Below, piece by piece: positions 48,680 to 58,829 of a stretch of 64,000 nucleotides of DNA. The DNA comes from Planctomycetota bacterium (GTDB lineage: Bacteria > Planctomycetota > UBA1135 > GCA-002686595). The first letter of the stretch is position 1. Every line of letters starts with the position of its first letter. Where the stretch lies: NCBI GenBank assembly GCA_029259635.1, contig JAJDEU010000032.1, forward strand, positions 1-64,000, written 5' to 3'. Under the pieces are notes generated by a model that worked only from the letters and a program-made list of their open reading frames with translations, was not told the DNA's origin and did no database searches. A program made the translations under genes and the position numbers.

Positions 48680-49888
48680 TTGAAGCCCCTACTTATACTC
48701 CTGCCCCTCCTGCTGGCCGCGCCTCCAGCAGCACTCGCCTCCGGCCCGGCAGGGAGTCCCGCGTGGAGTCAGGAGCGCGAGTTCACCGTCCCCGGGTTGG
48801 CTGCTCGATGCCTGTGGGCCGAGCGAGGCTGGGCTTCCGTCACTCTCGCCTTCACCGATGACTCGGTGGCGGGTGCGGCTCGCTACGCACGGGAGGATTT
48901 AAAGGAGCACGCTCGGTTGCACGGTTGGGTCGGCGATGCTGGCGAAGAACTCCATGCGCTCGTCACTCAGAGAGCGAGTTGTCCACCGGCAGCTTTGGCG
49001 GAGCTGAGCCGGCTCGAGCGCAGACTGACGAGCGATGCGGAAGCGGGCGCCTTTGGAATGCTCGCCCGCGCTCTCGCAGAGAACGGCCATACCGACCGTG
49101 CCGTCTCCATACTCGACGAACTGCGCCATGCTCTCGACGAGGAATCGGGAATGCGGGGGCGACGCCAAGTTCAAGACTCATTGACTTGGCAAACCGCGCG
49201 CTTGCTCGAGCGAGCGAAGCGCTGGGAGAGTGCGCTCGAAATCTTCGACGAGCTATCTGCGACCAACCGATGGGATGACCTCGCCATTAATCGAAGCCGC
49301 GCGCACTGCTTGCTCGAGCTCGCGGACTCCGCCCCGAATCGACTCGTGCAATTGGAGCAACTCGTCTTCGACAACCTGACGTCGGATTCGTCGTGCACCC
49401 TGCTCGAAACGCTGCTAGCGGCCTGGTCTCGTTCGAGCTCTCGAAAAGGCCTCGCGGACCTTGCCGCGGGAACCGTGCACTCCATCCGAGACCCCTTTTC
49501 CAAAGTGCGGACTCAGGCGGTGATCGACGCTCGCTGGAATGCCGCCGTCTCCCACAGGCGCGCTCTCGCACTACCTGAGCTCCTCGCCCTCGAAGACCTG
49601 ACTCGGCTGATCGCGAGCGGCAACCATCGCCGCGAAGTTCAAGCCTCTCTTCGCGCAATCGGACCCTCGGCTATTGCCTACCTTCGCGAGCGCGCAAACG
49701 CTCTCTCGGCCGATCAGCTCCATCTCTTTCACGAGCTCTACAGCGCCTTGGCGGAATCCGGCCTGCCCGAACTCGAGAGCACCATCAAAGCCGTAAACGA
49801 GTCGTCGCCCGGTTTCCCCTACCTCGAGATCTGGCGCGAGGCGAACGCGCTCCGCGTCGACCTCCGCCCCGATCGCAGCACTCGCTGA
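48680..49888 (+). CDS. Exported helical-repeat protein, unknown function
   Basis: This 402-residue protein has an export signal (MKPLLILLPLLLAAPPAALA) on a TTG start. The rest is mostly helical, with a TPR-like segment (AFGMLARALAENGHTDRAVSILDELRHAL; TARLLERAKRWESALEIFDEL). No enzyme motif is seen. It is divergent from the M1 peptidase gene. Confidence 0.7.
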   Translation: MKPLLILLPLLLAAPPAALASGPAGSPAWSQEREFTVPGLAARCLWAERGWASVTLAFTDDSVAGAARYAREDLKEHARLHGWVGDAGEELHALVTQRASCPPAALAELSRLERRLTSDAEAGAFGMLARALAENGHTDRAVSILDELRHALDEESGMRGRRQVQDSLTWQTARLLERAKRWESALEIFDELSATNRWDDLAINRSRAHCLLELADSAPNRLVQLEQLVFDNLTSDSSCTLLETLLAAWSRSSSRKGLADLAAGTVHSIRDPFSKVRTQAVIDARWNAAVSHRRALALPELLALEDLTRLIASGNHRREVQASLRAIGPSAIAYLRERANALSADQLHLFHELYSALAESGLPELESTIKAVNESSPGFPYLEIWREANALRVDLRPDRSTR

Positions 49889-49906
49889 CCCTCTAGTCGT
49901 CTCCAG

Positions 49907-51421
49907 CTAGAGCGCGACGCCGGCCAAGACGCGGTAGATGTACTCGGTCGCCCAGCCGAGCGCTTCGACGGGCGCGCGTTCCTCATCTCCATGCATGCGC
50001 AGCTCGTCGATCATCTCGAGCGGCAGCGGCAGAATCCCGTAGGTCGGGATTCCCTTGCGACGCAGAGCGGCGCCGTCAGTGGCGCCGGTCGACATGAACG
50101 GCAGCACGACCGCATCCGGCGCCATCTCGTTTGCCGCAGACTCCATCGATCGGAACAGCGCCGTGTTGACGGGCGAGACGGGCGGATCGGTCTTGAGCTC
50201 TCCGTCCAAGCGCCACTCGACGCTCGGCTCGTCCGCGACCCGACGCATATCCGCAATCACACCAAAGAGATCGTCACCCGGCAGAACGCGCACGTTGAAA
50301 GTCGCCTCCCCTTCGGAGGGAATCACGTTCGTCCGAATTCCACCATTCAACATGGTGAGCGACAATCCCGTCCGAAGCACCGCATTGTGCAGCGGCTCAC
50401 GCGAAAGCACATCCGCAGCGTCGTTGATGGCTTTTTCGGTCTTCGCCTTGCCGATCGATTTCATCGCCCGCGCCATGTCGCGCTCGGGCTCGACTTCCGC
50501 CAGACGCTCGAAGTAGAGCTTCGTCGTCGCATTGAGATGAACGGGTGCGCGCCAGTCGTGCACGCGCGAGACAGCGCGGGCGAGTGCGGCCAGCGCATTG
50601 TCCGGAAGCGGAACGGAGCCATGCCCGCTCGGGCCGCGGGAAGTCGCGACAACGTTGTAGGGAACCTTCTCGGTCGTCTGAATGTTGACCGAAACAATTC
50701 GGCCATCGCGAACACGAACACGGCCACCTTCATTGAGTGCAAACTCGGCGTCGTCGATCAGTTCGGGATGGTGCTCGAGCACCCAATCGATTCCGAGATC
50801 CGGACCGCCCTCTTCAGCGGCGGTCGCGAGCAGAATGACATCCCGCTTCAGAAGGTGCCGGTGCTTGGCGAGCTCCTGCATCACCGTCGTAGAGACGGCG
50901 AGCATGCCTTTGTCATCGATGATGCCGCGGCCGTAGATATAGCCATCTCGGATGGTCGCTTGGAACGGCGGCATGGACCACTTGTCCGCCTGCGCGCCGA
51001 CGACATCCATATGCGCCATGACCAGAACGGGAGCGGCGATCGGATTCGTCGCCTTGAGACGCGCGACCAAATTCCCGCGTCCACCTCCAACGTCGAGCAC
51101 CGAGATCTCCATGCCCGGCAAGCCCGCCAATTCATTCGCGATAATTTGCGCGAGGCTGAGCTCGTTGCCGGGCGGGTTTTCCGTGTTGGTCGCGATGTAA
51201 ACCTTGACGAACTCCAGCGTCCTCGCCGCCGCTGCAGCGCGCTCGAATCCCGCCGGAGGAACGGCGTTCACTTTGTAGACGTCTTCGGGCGAAGCCGCCC
51301 CCCGCATCAAACCGCAACTCACCGTCGTGAGAGTCAGGATCGTTCCCAGCGCGAAGGTTTGCAAAACTCGTCCTCTTAGGTGAACGCGCTTCGCCGTAGA
51401 AACCTTCTCCGTAGAAACCAA
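49907..51421 (-). CDS. M20 family metallopeptidase (lipoprotein)
   Basis: This protein of about 504 residues starts, by my choice, at TTG 51421, which has the strong ribosome-binding stretch GGAAGGAAGGGG. A lipoprotein signal follows (FALGTILTLTTVSC). M20 motifs are AHMDVVGAQ (zinc His and Asp), YGRGIIDDKG, TAAEEGG (catalytic Glu and zinc Glu), and a dimerisation domain in the middle. It cleaves peptides or N-acyl amino acids in the periplasm. An ATG at 51514 would add 31 residues. Confidence 0.9.
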   Translation of the reverse strand: MVSTEKVSTAKRVHLRGRVLQTFALGTILTLTTVSCGLMRGAASPEDVYKVNAVPPAGFERAAAAARTLEFVKVYIATNTENPPGNELSLAQIIANELAGLPGMEISVLDVGGGRGNLVARLKATNPIAAPVLVMAHMDVVGAQADKWSMPPFQATIRDGYIYGRGIIDDKGMLAVSTTVMQELAKHRHLLKRDVILLATAAEEGGPDLGIDWVLEHHPELIDDAEFALNEGGRVRVRDGRIVSVNIQTTEKVPYNVVATSRGPSGHGSVPLPDNALAALARAVSRVHDWRAPVHLNATTKLYFERLAEVEPERDMARAMKSIGKAKTEKAINDAADVLSREPLHNAVLRTGLSLTMLNGGIRTNVIPSEGEATFNVRVLPGDDLFGVIADMRRVADEPSVEWRLDGELKTDPPVSPVNTALFRSMESAANEMAPDAVVLPFMSTGATDGAALRRKGIPTYGILPLPLEMIDELRMHGDEERAPVEALGWATEYIYRVLAGVAL

Positions 51422-51639
51422 GCCCCTTCCTTCCGGGTGCTTTCCGGTGTCGGACTGCCCGAAAGGGTGCTGGCATTGAATGGAATGACTCTTACGACTA
51501 ACTGCTAATTTCATAGGTTCTTTCCGGACCGTCGGGATTCGTATCCGCGATCCGATGGTGCATCTGATGAGGAGGCCCGAATCCTATCAGTAACCGCCCA
51601 ATCATTGGCCGTTCGGAAGGGCCCGGATACACTCATCTT

Positions 51640-52665
51640 GTGATTCAGCGATTCCTCTTCACCTCGGCTCTCGCGCTTATTGCGGCGTGCACCCCAGCGC
51701 CCACGACGCCCGTCGACCCCGAGGAAAATATCGCGACCGCCCAGAATGCCGACCAGCTATTGGCGCGTTTTCAAGCCACCGTCCCGCCGCTCTCGCCCGA
51801 TTGGAAAGGCGTGAGCAAGTGGACCCCCCGCCGCGGCAGCCTCGAACAAATCGAGGCGACTCTGCTTGCTCAAGATCGGCGCGGAGGCTCGCAGAGCGTC
51901 TGGGCTCAACTCGGGCAGATCTATACCGAGGTCGAGGAGTATGACCGGGCGCTCTGGTACCTCTGCAAAGCTTTGAAGGCGGACCCCACCGACATCGAGA
52001 GTTGGCTGAGACTCGGCCAGCACCGCCTCGGGCTTTCGAAGCCGGCCGAAGCGCTGATCCTGATGGACCGCGTTGCTGAATTGAATCCCGACCACCCCGT
52101 CGGATGGGTCTGTCGCGGCGTTGCCTACTCCGAGCTCGATGAATTGGAGCTGGCGGAAGAAGCCTTTCAAGAAGCGGTGCTGCTCTCCCCGAGAATTTTC
52201 ACGGCACAGCTGGGGCTCGCGCGCGTGTATGAGACCTGGGAGCAGTGGGAACTTGCCCGCGAGCATTTAGAGCGGGCCATGCGGGTCGACGAGGATCATC
52301 CCACCGCGCTGTTTCGGTTGGGGCGAGTCCTTCGAGAGCTCGACTTAGAAGAGGAAGCCGCGGAGGTTCAGGTGCGCTATGAGCGTGCCGCCGTACTCGA
52401 GGACAAGCGATTGCGCACGTCGGGACTCAGCTCCTCCGCAAAATACGGGGTCGTCGCGGACAGCTACCTCGCCGATGGACGCGTGCCCGAGGCCGTACGC
52501 GAATTTCAGCTCGCACGAGATTCCGCTCGCGACGACAAGGATCGAGTCGACGCTCTCGCAGGACTTCTCCGTTGTTCACACGCAGGCGCACAGCAGCTCG
52601 ACACAACGAGTTTGATTGCCGACCTGCGCGCACTCGCTCCGAAGCACGAGCTCTTGACTCCGTGA
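51640..52665 (+). CDS. TPR lipoprotein
   Basis: This 341-residue protein has a GTG start and a lipoprotein signal (FLFTSALALIAAC). About six TPR units follow (AQLGQIYTEVEEYDRALWYLCKALKADP; LGLARVYETWEQWELAREHLERAMRVDE). It is the first gene of a tight operon: its stop TGA overlaps the GTG start of the next gene. It probably provides protein-protein contacts for the secreted partner. Confidence 0.85.
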   Translation: MIQRFLFTSALALIAACTPAPTTPVDPEENIATAQNADQLLARFQATVPPLSPDWKGVSKWTPRRGSLEQIEATLLAQDRRGGSQSVWAQLGQIYTEVEEYDRALWYLCKALKADPTDIESWLRLGQHRLGLSKPAEALILMDRVAELNPDHPVGWVCRGVAYSELDELELAEEAFQEAVLLSPRIFTAQLGLARVYETWEQWELAREHLERAMRVDEDHPTALFRLGRVLRELDLEEEAAEVQVRYERAAVLEDKRLRTSGLSSSAKYGVVADSYLADGRVPEAVREFQLARDSARDDKDRVDALAGLLRCSHAGAQQLDTTSLIADLRALAPKHELLTP

Positions 52666-54377
52666 AGCTCTTCAATCTCTTCGCGTTCGGAACGGCGGCG
52701 CTTGCCTTCGGTTGCTCGGCCGACACGACCGATCCGAAACCGATTGAGCGCTCTCCCCTACTGATCGAGCGCACGGAGAAGAGTGGGATCGACTTTCGTC
52801 ACTCGCACGGTGGCGTCGGCAATCGCGAGCTCCCCGAGACCATGGGTGGCGGAATCGCGCTCTTCGACATGGAGAATGACGGCGACATCGACGCCTACTT
52901 TGCGCAGTCCGGTGCGATGCGCACCGTCGGATCGAGAAGTCCCGCGAAGTCCAGCCGCAACCTCCTGTTCGCCAATGATGGCTCCGGGAAATTCTCGCGC
53001 GTTGCGGGCTCAGGTGCGGGCGACCCAGGCTATAGCCAAGGCGTCGCGTGCGGCGACTTCGACGGCGACGGGCTCGACGATTTGCTCTCGCTCAACTGGG
53101 GAGCGAATCAGCTCTACAAGAATTCGGGCGGTAAGTTCACCGAAGTCAGTGAAGCGGTCGGGCTCGAAGCGGTCGATGAGTGGACCATTTCGGCGGCTTT
53201 TTTCGACGCCGACGGCGACGGTGACCTCGACCTCTATCTCGTCAATTACCTCGTCTCGGAGCCCGGCGCCTTTGCTCAGATGGGCGACCCCCAGGGATTC
53301 CATGGTTATCCGCACCCGGATCGCTTTGACGGCCAGGCCGACCGGCTGTACGTCAACGAGAACGGTGAGTATCGCGATGCGACACTCGCTTCCGGAATGC
53401 ACCGACCATCGGGCAAAGGACTCGGTGTAGCGCCGACCGACATCGACCTCGACGGGCGCATCGATCTGTACGTGGCCAACGACTCGACCCCGAACTTTCT
53501 GTTCCACAACCAGGGCGAGCTGCGATTCGAGGAGATCGGTTTGCGAGCCGGCGTCGCGTACAACATTGATGGGCTCTCCGAGGCGGGCATGGGTGTCGAC
53601 AGTGGCGACATCGATGGAGACGGCGACTTTGACCTCTTCGTCACGAACCTCGATGGTGAGACCAACACGCTCTATCGAAACGAGTGGCGCGCTTGGAAGT
53701 CCGGAAAGGTCACCGAAGCGAGACGGATGACGTTTACCGACGTGACGCGCAGCTCCGGCCTCGGAGCGGTCTCGACGAACTTGGTCGGCTTCGGTGCGCT
53801 ATTTGGGGATTTCGACCTGGACGGCAAGCTCGACCTCGTCGTGGTGAATGGCCACGTTCTCGACAACGCGAACAAGTACTCCGACTCGCGCACTTACGCG
53901 CAGCCCAACCAGCTCTTCATCGGTGACGGCGCCGGCAAGTTCGCTCCTCCTCCGAAAGATCGAGAGATCCCGAGCTTTGCCGTCCCGACGGTCTCGCGCG
54001 GAACGGCGAGCGCGGACTTGAACGGTGACGGAGCGGTGGATCTGTTGATCGCCAATAACAATGGCTTGCCACAGCTCTACTTTGGAGTCCCCAGCGAAAC
54101 GCCCTCGCTCGCGTTGACCCTCGAGGGTCCGCCGGGCAATCCACATGGCATCGGCGCCTCGATCTGGCTCACCCTCGAGGATGACTCCGTCCTGCTTCGC
54201 CGCGTGGAGAGCACTCGCTCCTACGCCAGCGCTAGCCACCCCATCCTCATCACCGGCTTACCCTCACCCGTCCACCACGTCGAGATTCTCTGGCCCGGTG
54301 GCCTACGTGAACTCTGGACCAACTTCGAAGAGCCCTTTGAGGGCGCGCGCTCCCTCCGCTTCAACTCCACCGACTAG
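52662..54377 (+). CDS. CRTAC1/ASPIC-UnbV family FG-GAP protein (lipoprotein)
   Basis: This protein of about 571 residues starts with GTG at 52662, overlapping the upstream stop. It has a lipoprotein signal (LFAFGTAALAFGC). Repeated FG-GAP/VCBS units carry Ca-loop DxDxDGxxD (GDFDGDGLDDLL, DADGDGDLDLYL, TDIDLDGRIDLYVAND, DIDGDGDFDLFV, GDFDLDGKLDLVVVNGH, ADLNGDGAVDLLIANN). A C-terminal ASPIC/UnbV-like segment (NPHGIGASIWL, VHHVEILWPGG) follows. The family is common in planctomycetes and animals; role unknown, possibly adhesive. Confidence 0.92.
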   Translation: MKLFNLFAFGTAALAFGCSADTTDPKPIERSPLLIERTEKSGIDFRHSHGGVGNRELPETMGGGIALFDMENDGDIDAYFAQSGAMRTVGSRSPAKSSRNLLFANDGSGKFSRVAGSGAGDPGYSQGVACGDFDGDGLDDLLSLNWGANQLYKNSGGKFTEVSEAVGLEAVDEWTISAAFFDADGDGDLDLYLVNYLVSEPGAFAQMGDPQGFHGYPHPDRFDGQADRLYVNENGEYRDATLASGMHRPSGKGLGVAPTDIDLDGRIDLYVANDSTPNFLFHNQGELRFEEIGLRAGVAYNIDGLSEAGMGVDSGDIDGDGDFDLFVTNLDGETNTLYRNEWRAWKSGKVTEARRMTFTDVTRSSGLGAVSTNLVGFGALFGDFDLDGKLDLVVVNGHVLDNANKYSDSRTYAQPNQLFIGDGAGKFAPPPKDREIPSFAVPTVSRGTASADLNGDGAVDLLIANNNGLPQLYFGVPSETPSLALTLEGPPGNPHGIGASIWLTLEDDSVLLRRVESTRSYASASHPILITGLPSPVHHVEILWPGGLRELWTNFEEPFEGARSLRFNSTD

Positions 54378-54383
54378 CTGTCC

Positions 54384-55469
54384 TTGAACCGAGTTTGGTA
54401 TCGCCGCTGCTTTGGATCTATCCTCTTGGCCGTGACGCAACCCACCTCTCTACTGAAAAAGCTCGCGCTGGCAGCGGCCTCTGTCGTGCTCGCGGTCGGC
54501 GCCGCCGAGGTGGGCGCGCGCAGCCTGGGTAATTTCGAGGGCCATGTCGATCCGCTCGACGCCGGCGACATGGGGTACTACGCCGAGGTTCGTCAGTACG
54601 ACCCGCTCTTGTTTTGGAGCTTAACCCCGGGCGGCGTCGACTCGAACGGAGTCCTGAAGCTCAACTCGCATGGTCTGCGCGGACCCGAGATCTCGGAGGA
54701 AAAGAAAAACGAGTACCGCATTCTGTCTCTGGGTGAGAGCTCGACCTTTGCCGGACGCGCGGCCTACGAAGACTGCTATTCGGCGCGCCTCCAAAAGTTG
54801 CTCGGGCGAATCAACGGTCGCCGAGTACGCGTCATCAACGCGGGCGTTCCCGGGTACACCCTCTTTCAGGGCTATCAGTACTTGGTTCATCGTGGGCTGG
54901 AGTTCAAGCCCGACGCCGTGCTGCTCTACTTCGGTTACAACGACTTCTTGCCCGTCAGCTACCTCGCGAATCGCACGACCTCACTCGGGCGTGGGCTCAA
55001 CGACCGCGAGCTCTTTGCTCTGCGAGAAGAATCGGGACAGCAGCTCCACGACTCCTTGATGGAGAACAGCCACCTCTACCGAGGCCTGCGACAACTGCTC
55101 TTACCGGCCGTACCTACCGTCGGAGACGCCGATGCTGAAATCGAAATCGATGACGAGCACGCCCGAGTTCCGGAGGAAGACCGCCGCTGGTTGCTCGAGA
55201 GCACGCTCAACCTCTGCCGTGAACGCGGCATCCAACTGATCGTCTGCGTGCCCTGGTACGTCAGGTTCGAGGATCACGCACCACTCTTAAAAGAGTTCGC
55301 GACAGAAAACAATCTGCCCTTGGTCGATCTTCCCAACCTGTTGCGCAAGACGCCCTTCAAACCACGCGAGGAATACTTCCTCGATCGTGTGCATCCGACC
55401 GCCGATGGACATGCGCTCATCGCCGAAGCCATTCGCGATGAGCTTCTGGCATTCAGCAAGCGGCGCTAG
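54384..55469 (+). CDS. SGNH/GDSL-type hydrolase, membrane-anchored
   Basis: This 361-residue protein has an N-terminal anchor (ALAAASVVLAVGAAEVGA). SGNH blocks are block I LGESSTFAGR (catalytic Ser), block II NAGVPGYT (Gly), block III YFGYNDF (Asn) and block V DRVHPTADGH (Asp-x-x-His). It hydrolyses esters, often acetyl groups on polysaccharides. TTG start, 6 bp after the FG-GAP gene stop, so it is the third gene of the operon. Confidence 0.92.
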   Translation: MNRVWYRRCFGSILLAVTQPTSLLKKLALAAASVVLAVGAAEVGARSLGNFEGHVDPLDAGDMGYYAEVRQYDPLLFWSLTPGGVDSNGVLKLNSHGLRGPEISEEKKNEYRILSLGESSTFAGRAAYEDCYSARLQKLLGRINGRRVRVINAGVPGYTLFQGYQYLVHRGLEFKPDAVLLYFGYNDFLPVSYLANRTTSLGRGLNDRELFALREESGQQLHDSLMENSHLYRGLRQLLLPAVPTVGDADAEIEIDDEHARVPEEDRRWLLESTLNLCRERGIQLIVCVPWYVRFEDHAPLLKEFATENNLPLVDLPNLLRKTPFKPREEYFLDRVHPTADGHALIAEAIRDELLAFSKRR

Positions 55470-55481
55470 CAAGCAGGGCGT

Positions 55482-55715
55482 TCAACCCCGGGCGTGAGTT
55501 CCGTCGCAGTAGGGCGCCGTGCCGCTCTTGCGGCAACCGCACCAAGCCACCGTCTTCGCCTCCTCCAGCTTGACGACCGTCGGAGCCATGCCCGTTCCGG
55601 CGTGTGAGCCATCGCAGTAGGGCTGACCTTCACTCCGGCCGCAGGCGCAGTAGGCCTTCGTTCCGGGTTCCTCGTTGACGACGTAGGGCGAGTTTTGGCT
55701 GCTGATAGGTTCCAT
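55482..55715 (-). CDS. CDGSH iron-sulfur protein, two clusters
   Basis: This 77-residue protein has two CDGSH-type motifs: CACGRSEGQPYCDGSH and CGCRKSGTAPYCDGTH, each fitting C-x-C-x(n)-C-x3-H for a [2Fe-2S] cluster with one His ligand. Tandem CDGSH domains form the mitoNEET-related class of small electron-transfer or redox-sensor proteins. It is convergent with the SGNH gene. Confidence 0.95.
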   Translation of the reverse strand: MEPISSQNSPYVVNEEPGTKAYCACGRSEGQPYCDGSHAGTGMAPTVVKLEEAKTVAWCGCRKSGTAPYCDGTHARG

Positions 55716-55897
55716 CGACGGAGCTTAGCTTCTCGCGTGGAGCGCGAACAAGTCCCGCCAGGGCGGCACGGCTTGGCAAATGTTCGCACCACGTAGATCC
55801 TCCCGGTCGTTCACCCCGCGACACGCCGATCGAGAGTACTCTGTGCGGCCCAAAGCGGCCCTCGTCGGGCCCAACCCCCTCCCATTCAGGCATCGAC

Positions 55898-58645
55898 ATG
55901 TTCCAGAAGCTTGTACTCGCCAGCTTGGCGTTTGCCCTTCCCCTCTCCGCGCAAGAGATCGAAATCCCGTTCGAGAAGCACACTCTCGACAACGGTCTCG
56001 AGGTCATCATCCACGAGGATCACTCCGATCCCGTCGTTGCGGTCTACGTGTACTACCACGTCGGCAGCGCGCGTGAGGAGCTGGGCCGTTCGGGCTTCGC
56101 TCACTTGTTCGAGCACATGATGTTCCAGGGCTCCGAAAACGTCGGTGACGAGCAACACTTCAAGAAGGTGCAAGAAGCGGGCGGAACCTTGAACGGTACG
56201 ACCAATCGCGATCGCACGCTCTACTACGAGGTGTTGCCCTCCAACCAAATGGAGATGGCGCTCTGGCTGGAAGCCGATCGCATGGGCTTCTTGCTTCCGT
56301 CCGTGACGGCCGAAAAGCTCGAGAACCAGCGCGAGGTCGTGAAGAACGAGCGGCGCCAGAACTACGACGACCGTCCCTACGGTCGCGAGTACGGCGCCTG
56401 GGCGAAAGCGCTCTACCCCGCGGATCACTCCTACAGCTGGACGACGATTGGCTCCCATGAGGACCTGACCGCCGCTTCGCTCGACGACGTGCACGGCTTC
56501 TTCCGTCGCTGGTACGGTCCGAATAACGCAACCCTCGCTATTGGCGGTGACGTCGACCCGGCGGAAGTCATGGCGCTCGTCAAAAAGTACTACGGCACGA
56601 TCCCGCGCGGCCCCGCGGTGGCGGCGCCTGCGCTCCACCCGGCCAAGCTCGAGCAAGACACGCGCGTCGTCATCGAAGACCGCGTCAAGCTGCCGCAGGT
56701 CACGGTCTCTTGGCACTCCGCCCCTCAGTTCAGCGAAGACGATCCCGCGCTCAACATGCTCGCGAGCATTCTCTCCGCGAATAAAGCTTCACTGCTGAAC
56801 AAGTCGCTGATGATCGACCGCAGCCTCGCCAACGAAGTCGAGGCTTTCCAGTACAGCGGCGAGATCGCCGGCTCCTTCCACCTCACTCTGCGCGCTCAAC
56901 CCGGTGTCAACCTCGACATCCTCGAGTACGAGGGCCGCAAGATCCTGACCGACCTCTACAACAATGGCGTCGACGAAGAGCAACTCGCGCGCGTGAAGGT
57001 CACCTACGAGTCGGACACGATCCGCGGACTCGAGACGGTCAGCTCGCGAACCAGCGCTCTCGCGCGCTACAACATCTTCCTGGGCGAGCCCGACTTCGCC
57101 GCCAAGGACCTGGCCGCGCACCTCGCCGTCACGGCCGACGACATTCATCGCGTGCTCGGTCGCTACATCATCGACCAGCCGGCCGCGATCGTCAGCACGG
57201 TACCCGAAGGCAGCCTCTCACTCGCAACCGCCGGGCGCACCCCCGAGATCGTTGCGATGGAGAGCGAACTCGACCGCAGCGTCGTGCCCCAACCCGCGCC
57301 ACAGCCCGCCTTCCACTCCCCGTCGGTCTGGCACGGTCAGCTCGACAACGGCGTCGCCGTCACGGGAACCCCGTACACCGAGCTTCCGGTGGCCGAGCTC
57401 AAGCTCTATGTGCCGGCCGGAAAGCTGTACGAGACGAAGAGCACGACGGGCATCAGCTCGATGACCGCCACGCTGCTCAACGAGGGAACGGCACACCTCA
57501 CCACGACCGAGCTGACCGAAGCGCTCGACGCCATCGGCGCGCGCCTCCGAATCTCCGCGACACAGGAGGAGATCGCCTTCTCCGTCAACGTGCTCGAGAA
57601 GTACCTGCCGCAGGCCGTCGCTCTGCTCGGGGACATCATCTTGACTCCGCGCTTCGACGAAGCCGACTTCGAGCGCGTGCAGAACGACCGCCTGGTCGAA
57701 CTCGGTTCGCGCGGCGACTCGATCGCCTCGACCTCCCGCCGCGCATTCAATCGCCTGATGTTCGGCGACACTCTGCGAGGCATGTCTTCTCGGGGAACGG
57801 AAGCTTCGATCTCCGCGCTCACGCGGGCGGACATCGTCGAGTTCTGGAGCACCCACGGCACGCCGACCGGCGCTCGCATGACCTTCGTCGGCAGCCACAA
57901 CGCGGAACAGCTTGCGGAGCTCATGAGCGGTCTGTCCAACGCTTGGCGCGCCAACGAATCGGGCACGATGCCCGCCAGCTTCACCCGCGAAGAAGAAGCG
58001 CCGGAGTCCGTGCCGAGCGTCTACCTGATCGATAAGTCCGGCGCCGCGCAGTCGCAAATTCGCATCGGTCATCCGAGCGTCGCGACGAACGACCCGGACT
58101 ACTATCCGCTCTACGTCCTCAACTACGTTCTCGGCGGTTCCTTCTCCAGTCGCATCAACCTGAACTTGCGCGAGGACAAGGGCTACACCTACGGCGCTCG
58201 CACCAGCTTCACCGGCGGAACCCTTCCGGGATCCTTCGTCGCCTCCGCCGGTGTGCGCGGCGACGTCACGAAGGAGTCCGTCGTCGAGTTCATGAAAGAG
58301 CTCAATGGCATCCTCGACGGCGTCGAACAAGACGAGCTCGACTTCACGAAGAAGGCTCTACTCCAGTCGGCCAGCCGACAATACGAGTCCATTCGCGCGC
58401 TCTCCGGCTTCCTCAACAACATCAGCCTGCACGGCTTTGAGGACGACTATCTCGAGAAGCGCATGATGCTCCTCAACGAGATCAGCATCGAAGACCTCAA
58501 AGCTCTGGCGCGCAAATACCTGACGCCCGACAAGATGGTCATCTTGGTCGTCGGCGACGGTGCAAAGGTCGAAGAGGGCTTGAATGAGCTCGGCTACGGA
58601 ACCGTCACGACGCTCGACCTAGACGGCGTCGAGCTGGCTGACTGA
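55898..58645 (+). CDS. M16 family metallopeptidase (two-domain, pitrilysin-like)
   Basis: This 915-residue protein has an export signal (MFQKLVLASLAFALPLSAQ). The inverted zinc motif HLFEH is at 69-73, with the downstream Glu in NQREVVKNERRQ. The second, inactive half begins around residue 480 and carries NLREDKGYTYGART, the Arg-Tyr substrate-binding signature. Both halves enclose the substrate. It cleaves peptides in the periplasm. A perfect terminator follows. Confidence 0.94.
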   Translation: MFQKLVLASLAFALPLSAQEIEIPFEKHTLDNGLEVIIHEDHSDPVVAVYVYYHVGSAREELGRSGFAHLFEHMMFQGSENVGDEQHFKKVQEAGGTLNGTTNRDRTLYYEVLPSNQMEMALWLEADRMGFLLPSVTAEKLENQREVVKNERRQNYDDRPYGREYGAWAKALYPADHSYSWTTIGSHEDLTAASLDDVHGFFRRWYGPNNATLAIGGDVDPAEVMALVKKYYGTIPRGPAVAAPALHPAKLEQDTRVVIEDRVKLPQVTVSWHSAPQFSEDDPALNMLASILSANKASLLNKSLMIDRSLANEVEAFQYSGEIAGSFHLTLRAQPGVNLDILEYEGRKILTDLYNNGVDEEQLARVKVTYESDTIRGLETVSSRTSALARYNIFLGEPDFAAKDLAAHLAVTADDIHRVLGRYIIDQPAAIVSTVPEGSLSLATAGRTPEIVAMESELDRSVVPQPAPQPAFHSPSVWHGQLDNGVAVTGTPYTELPVAELKLYVPAGKLYETKSTTGISSMTATLLNEGTAHLTTTELTEALDAIGARLRISATQEEIAFSVNVLEKYLPQAVALLGDIILTPRFDEADFERVQNDRLVELGSRGDSIASTSRRAFNRLMFGDTLRGMSSRGTEASISALTRADIVEFWSTHGTPTGARMTFVGSHNAEQLAELMSGLSNAWRANESGTMPASFTREEEAPESVPSVYLIDKSGAAQSQIRIGHPSVATNDPDYYPLYVLNYVLGGSFSSRINLNLREDKGYTYGARTSFTGGTLPGSFVASAGVRGDVTKESVVEFMKELNGILDGVEQDELDFTKKALLQSASRQYESIRALSGFLNNISLHGFEDDYLEKRMMLLNEISIEDLKALARKYLTPDKMVILVVGDGAKVEEGLNELGYGTVTTLDLDGVELAD

Positions 58646-58668
58646 AAAGAGAACCTCGGTTCACTCAC

Positions 58669-58709
58669 GAAAGCCGCCGCCAGCTCCCTCCGAGCTGGCG
58701 GCGGCTTTC
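58669..58709 (+). terminator. Strong intrinsic hairpin after M16 gene
   Basis: GAAAGCCGCCGCCAGCT and its perfect complement form an 18-bp stem around CCCTCC, with A-tract before and CTTTC after, so it can work in both directions. Confidence 0.85.
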
Positions 58710-58829
58710 AATTGGTGAAGGGCGTTTCCCACAGCCGGGCTGGGTTGGCCCGATGAAAACCTTCGTCTTCGCAGTTCTAGCGGACGTTTCCGGAAGACGA
58801 ACAGCGGACGGCAATGCGATCATGTCCGC

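Noticed and set aside
49991..51379. Long plus-strand open frame opposite the M20 peptidase
   Set aside because: Shadow of a gene with clear M20 motifs.
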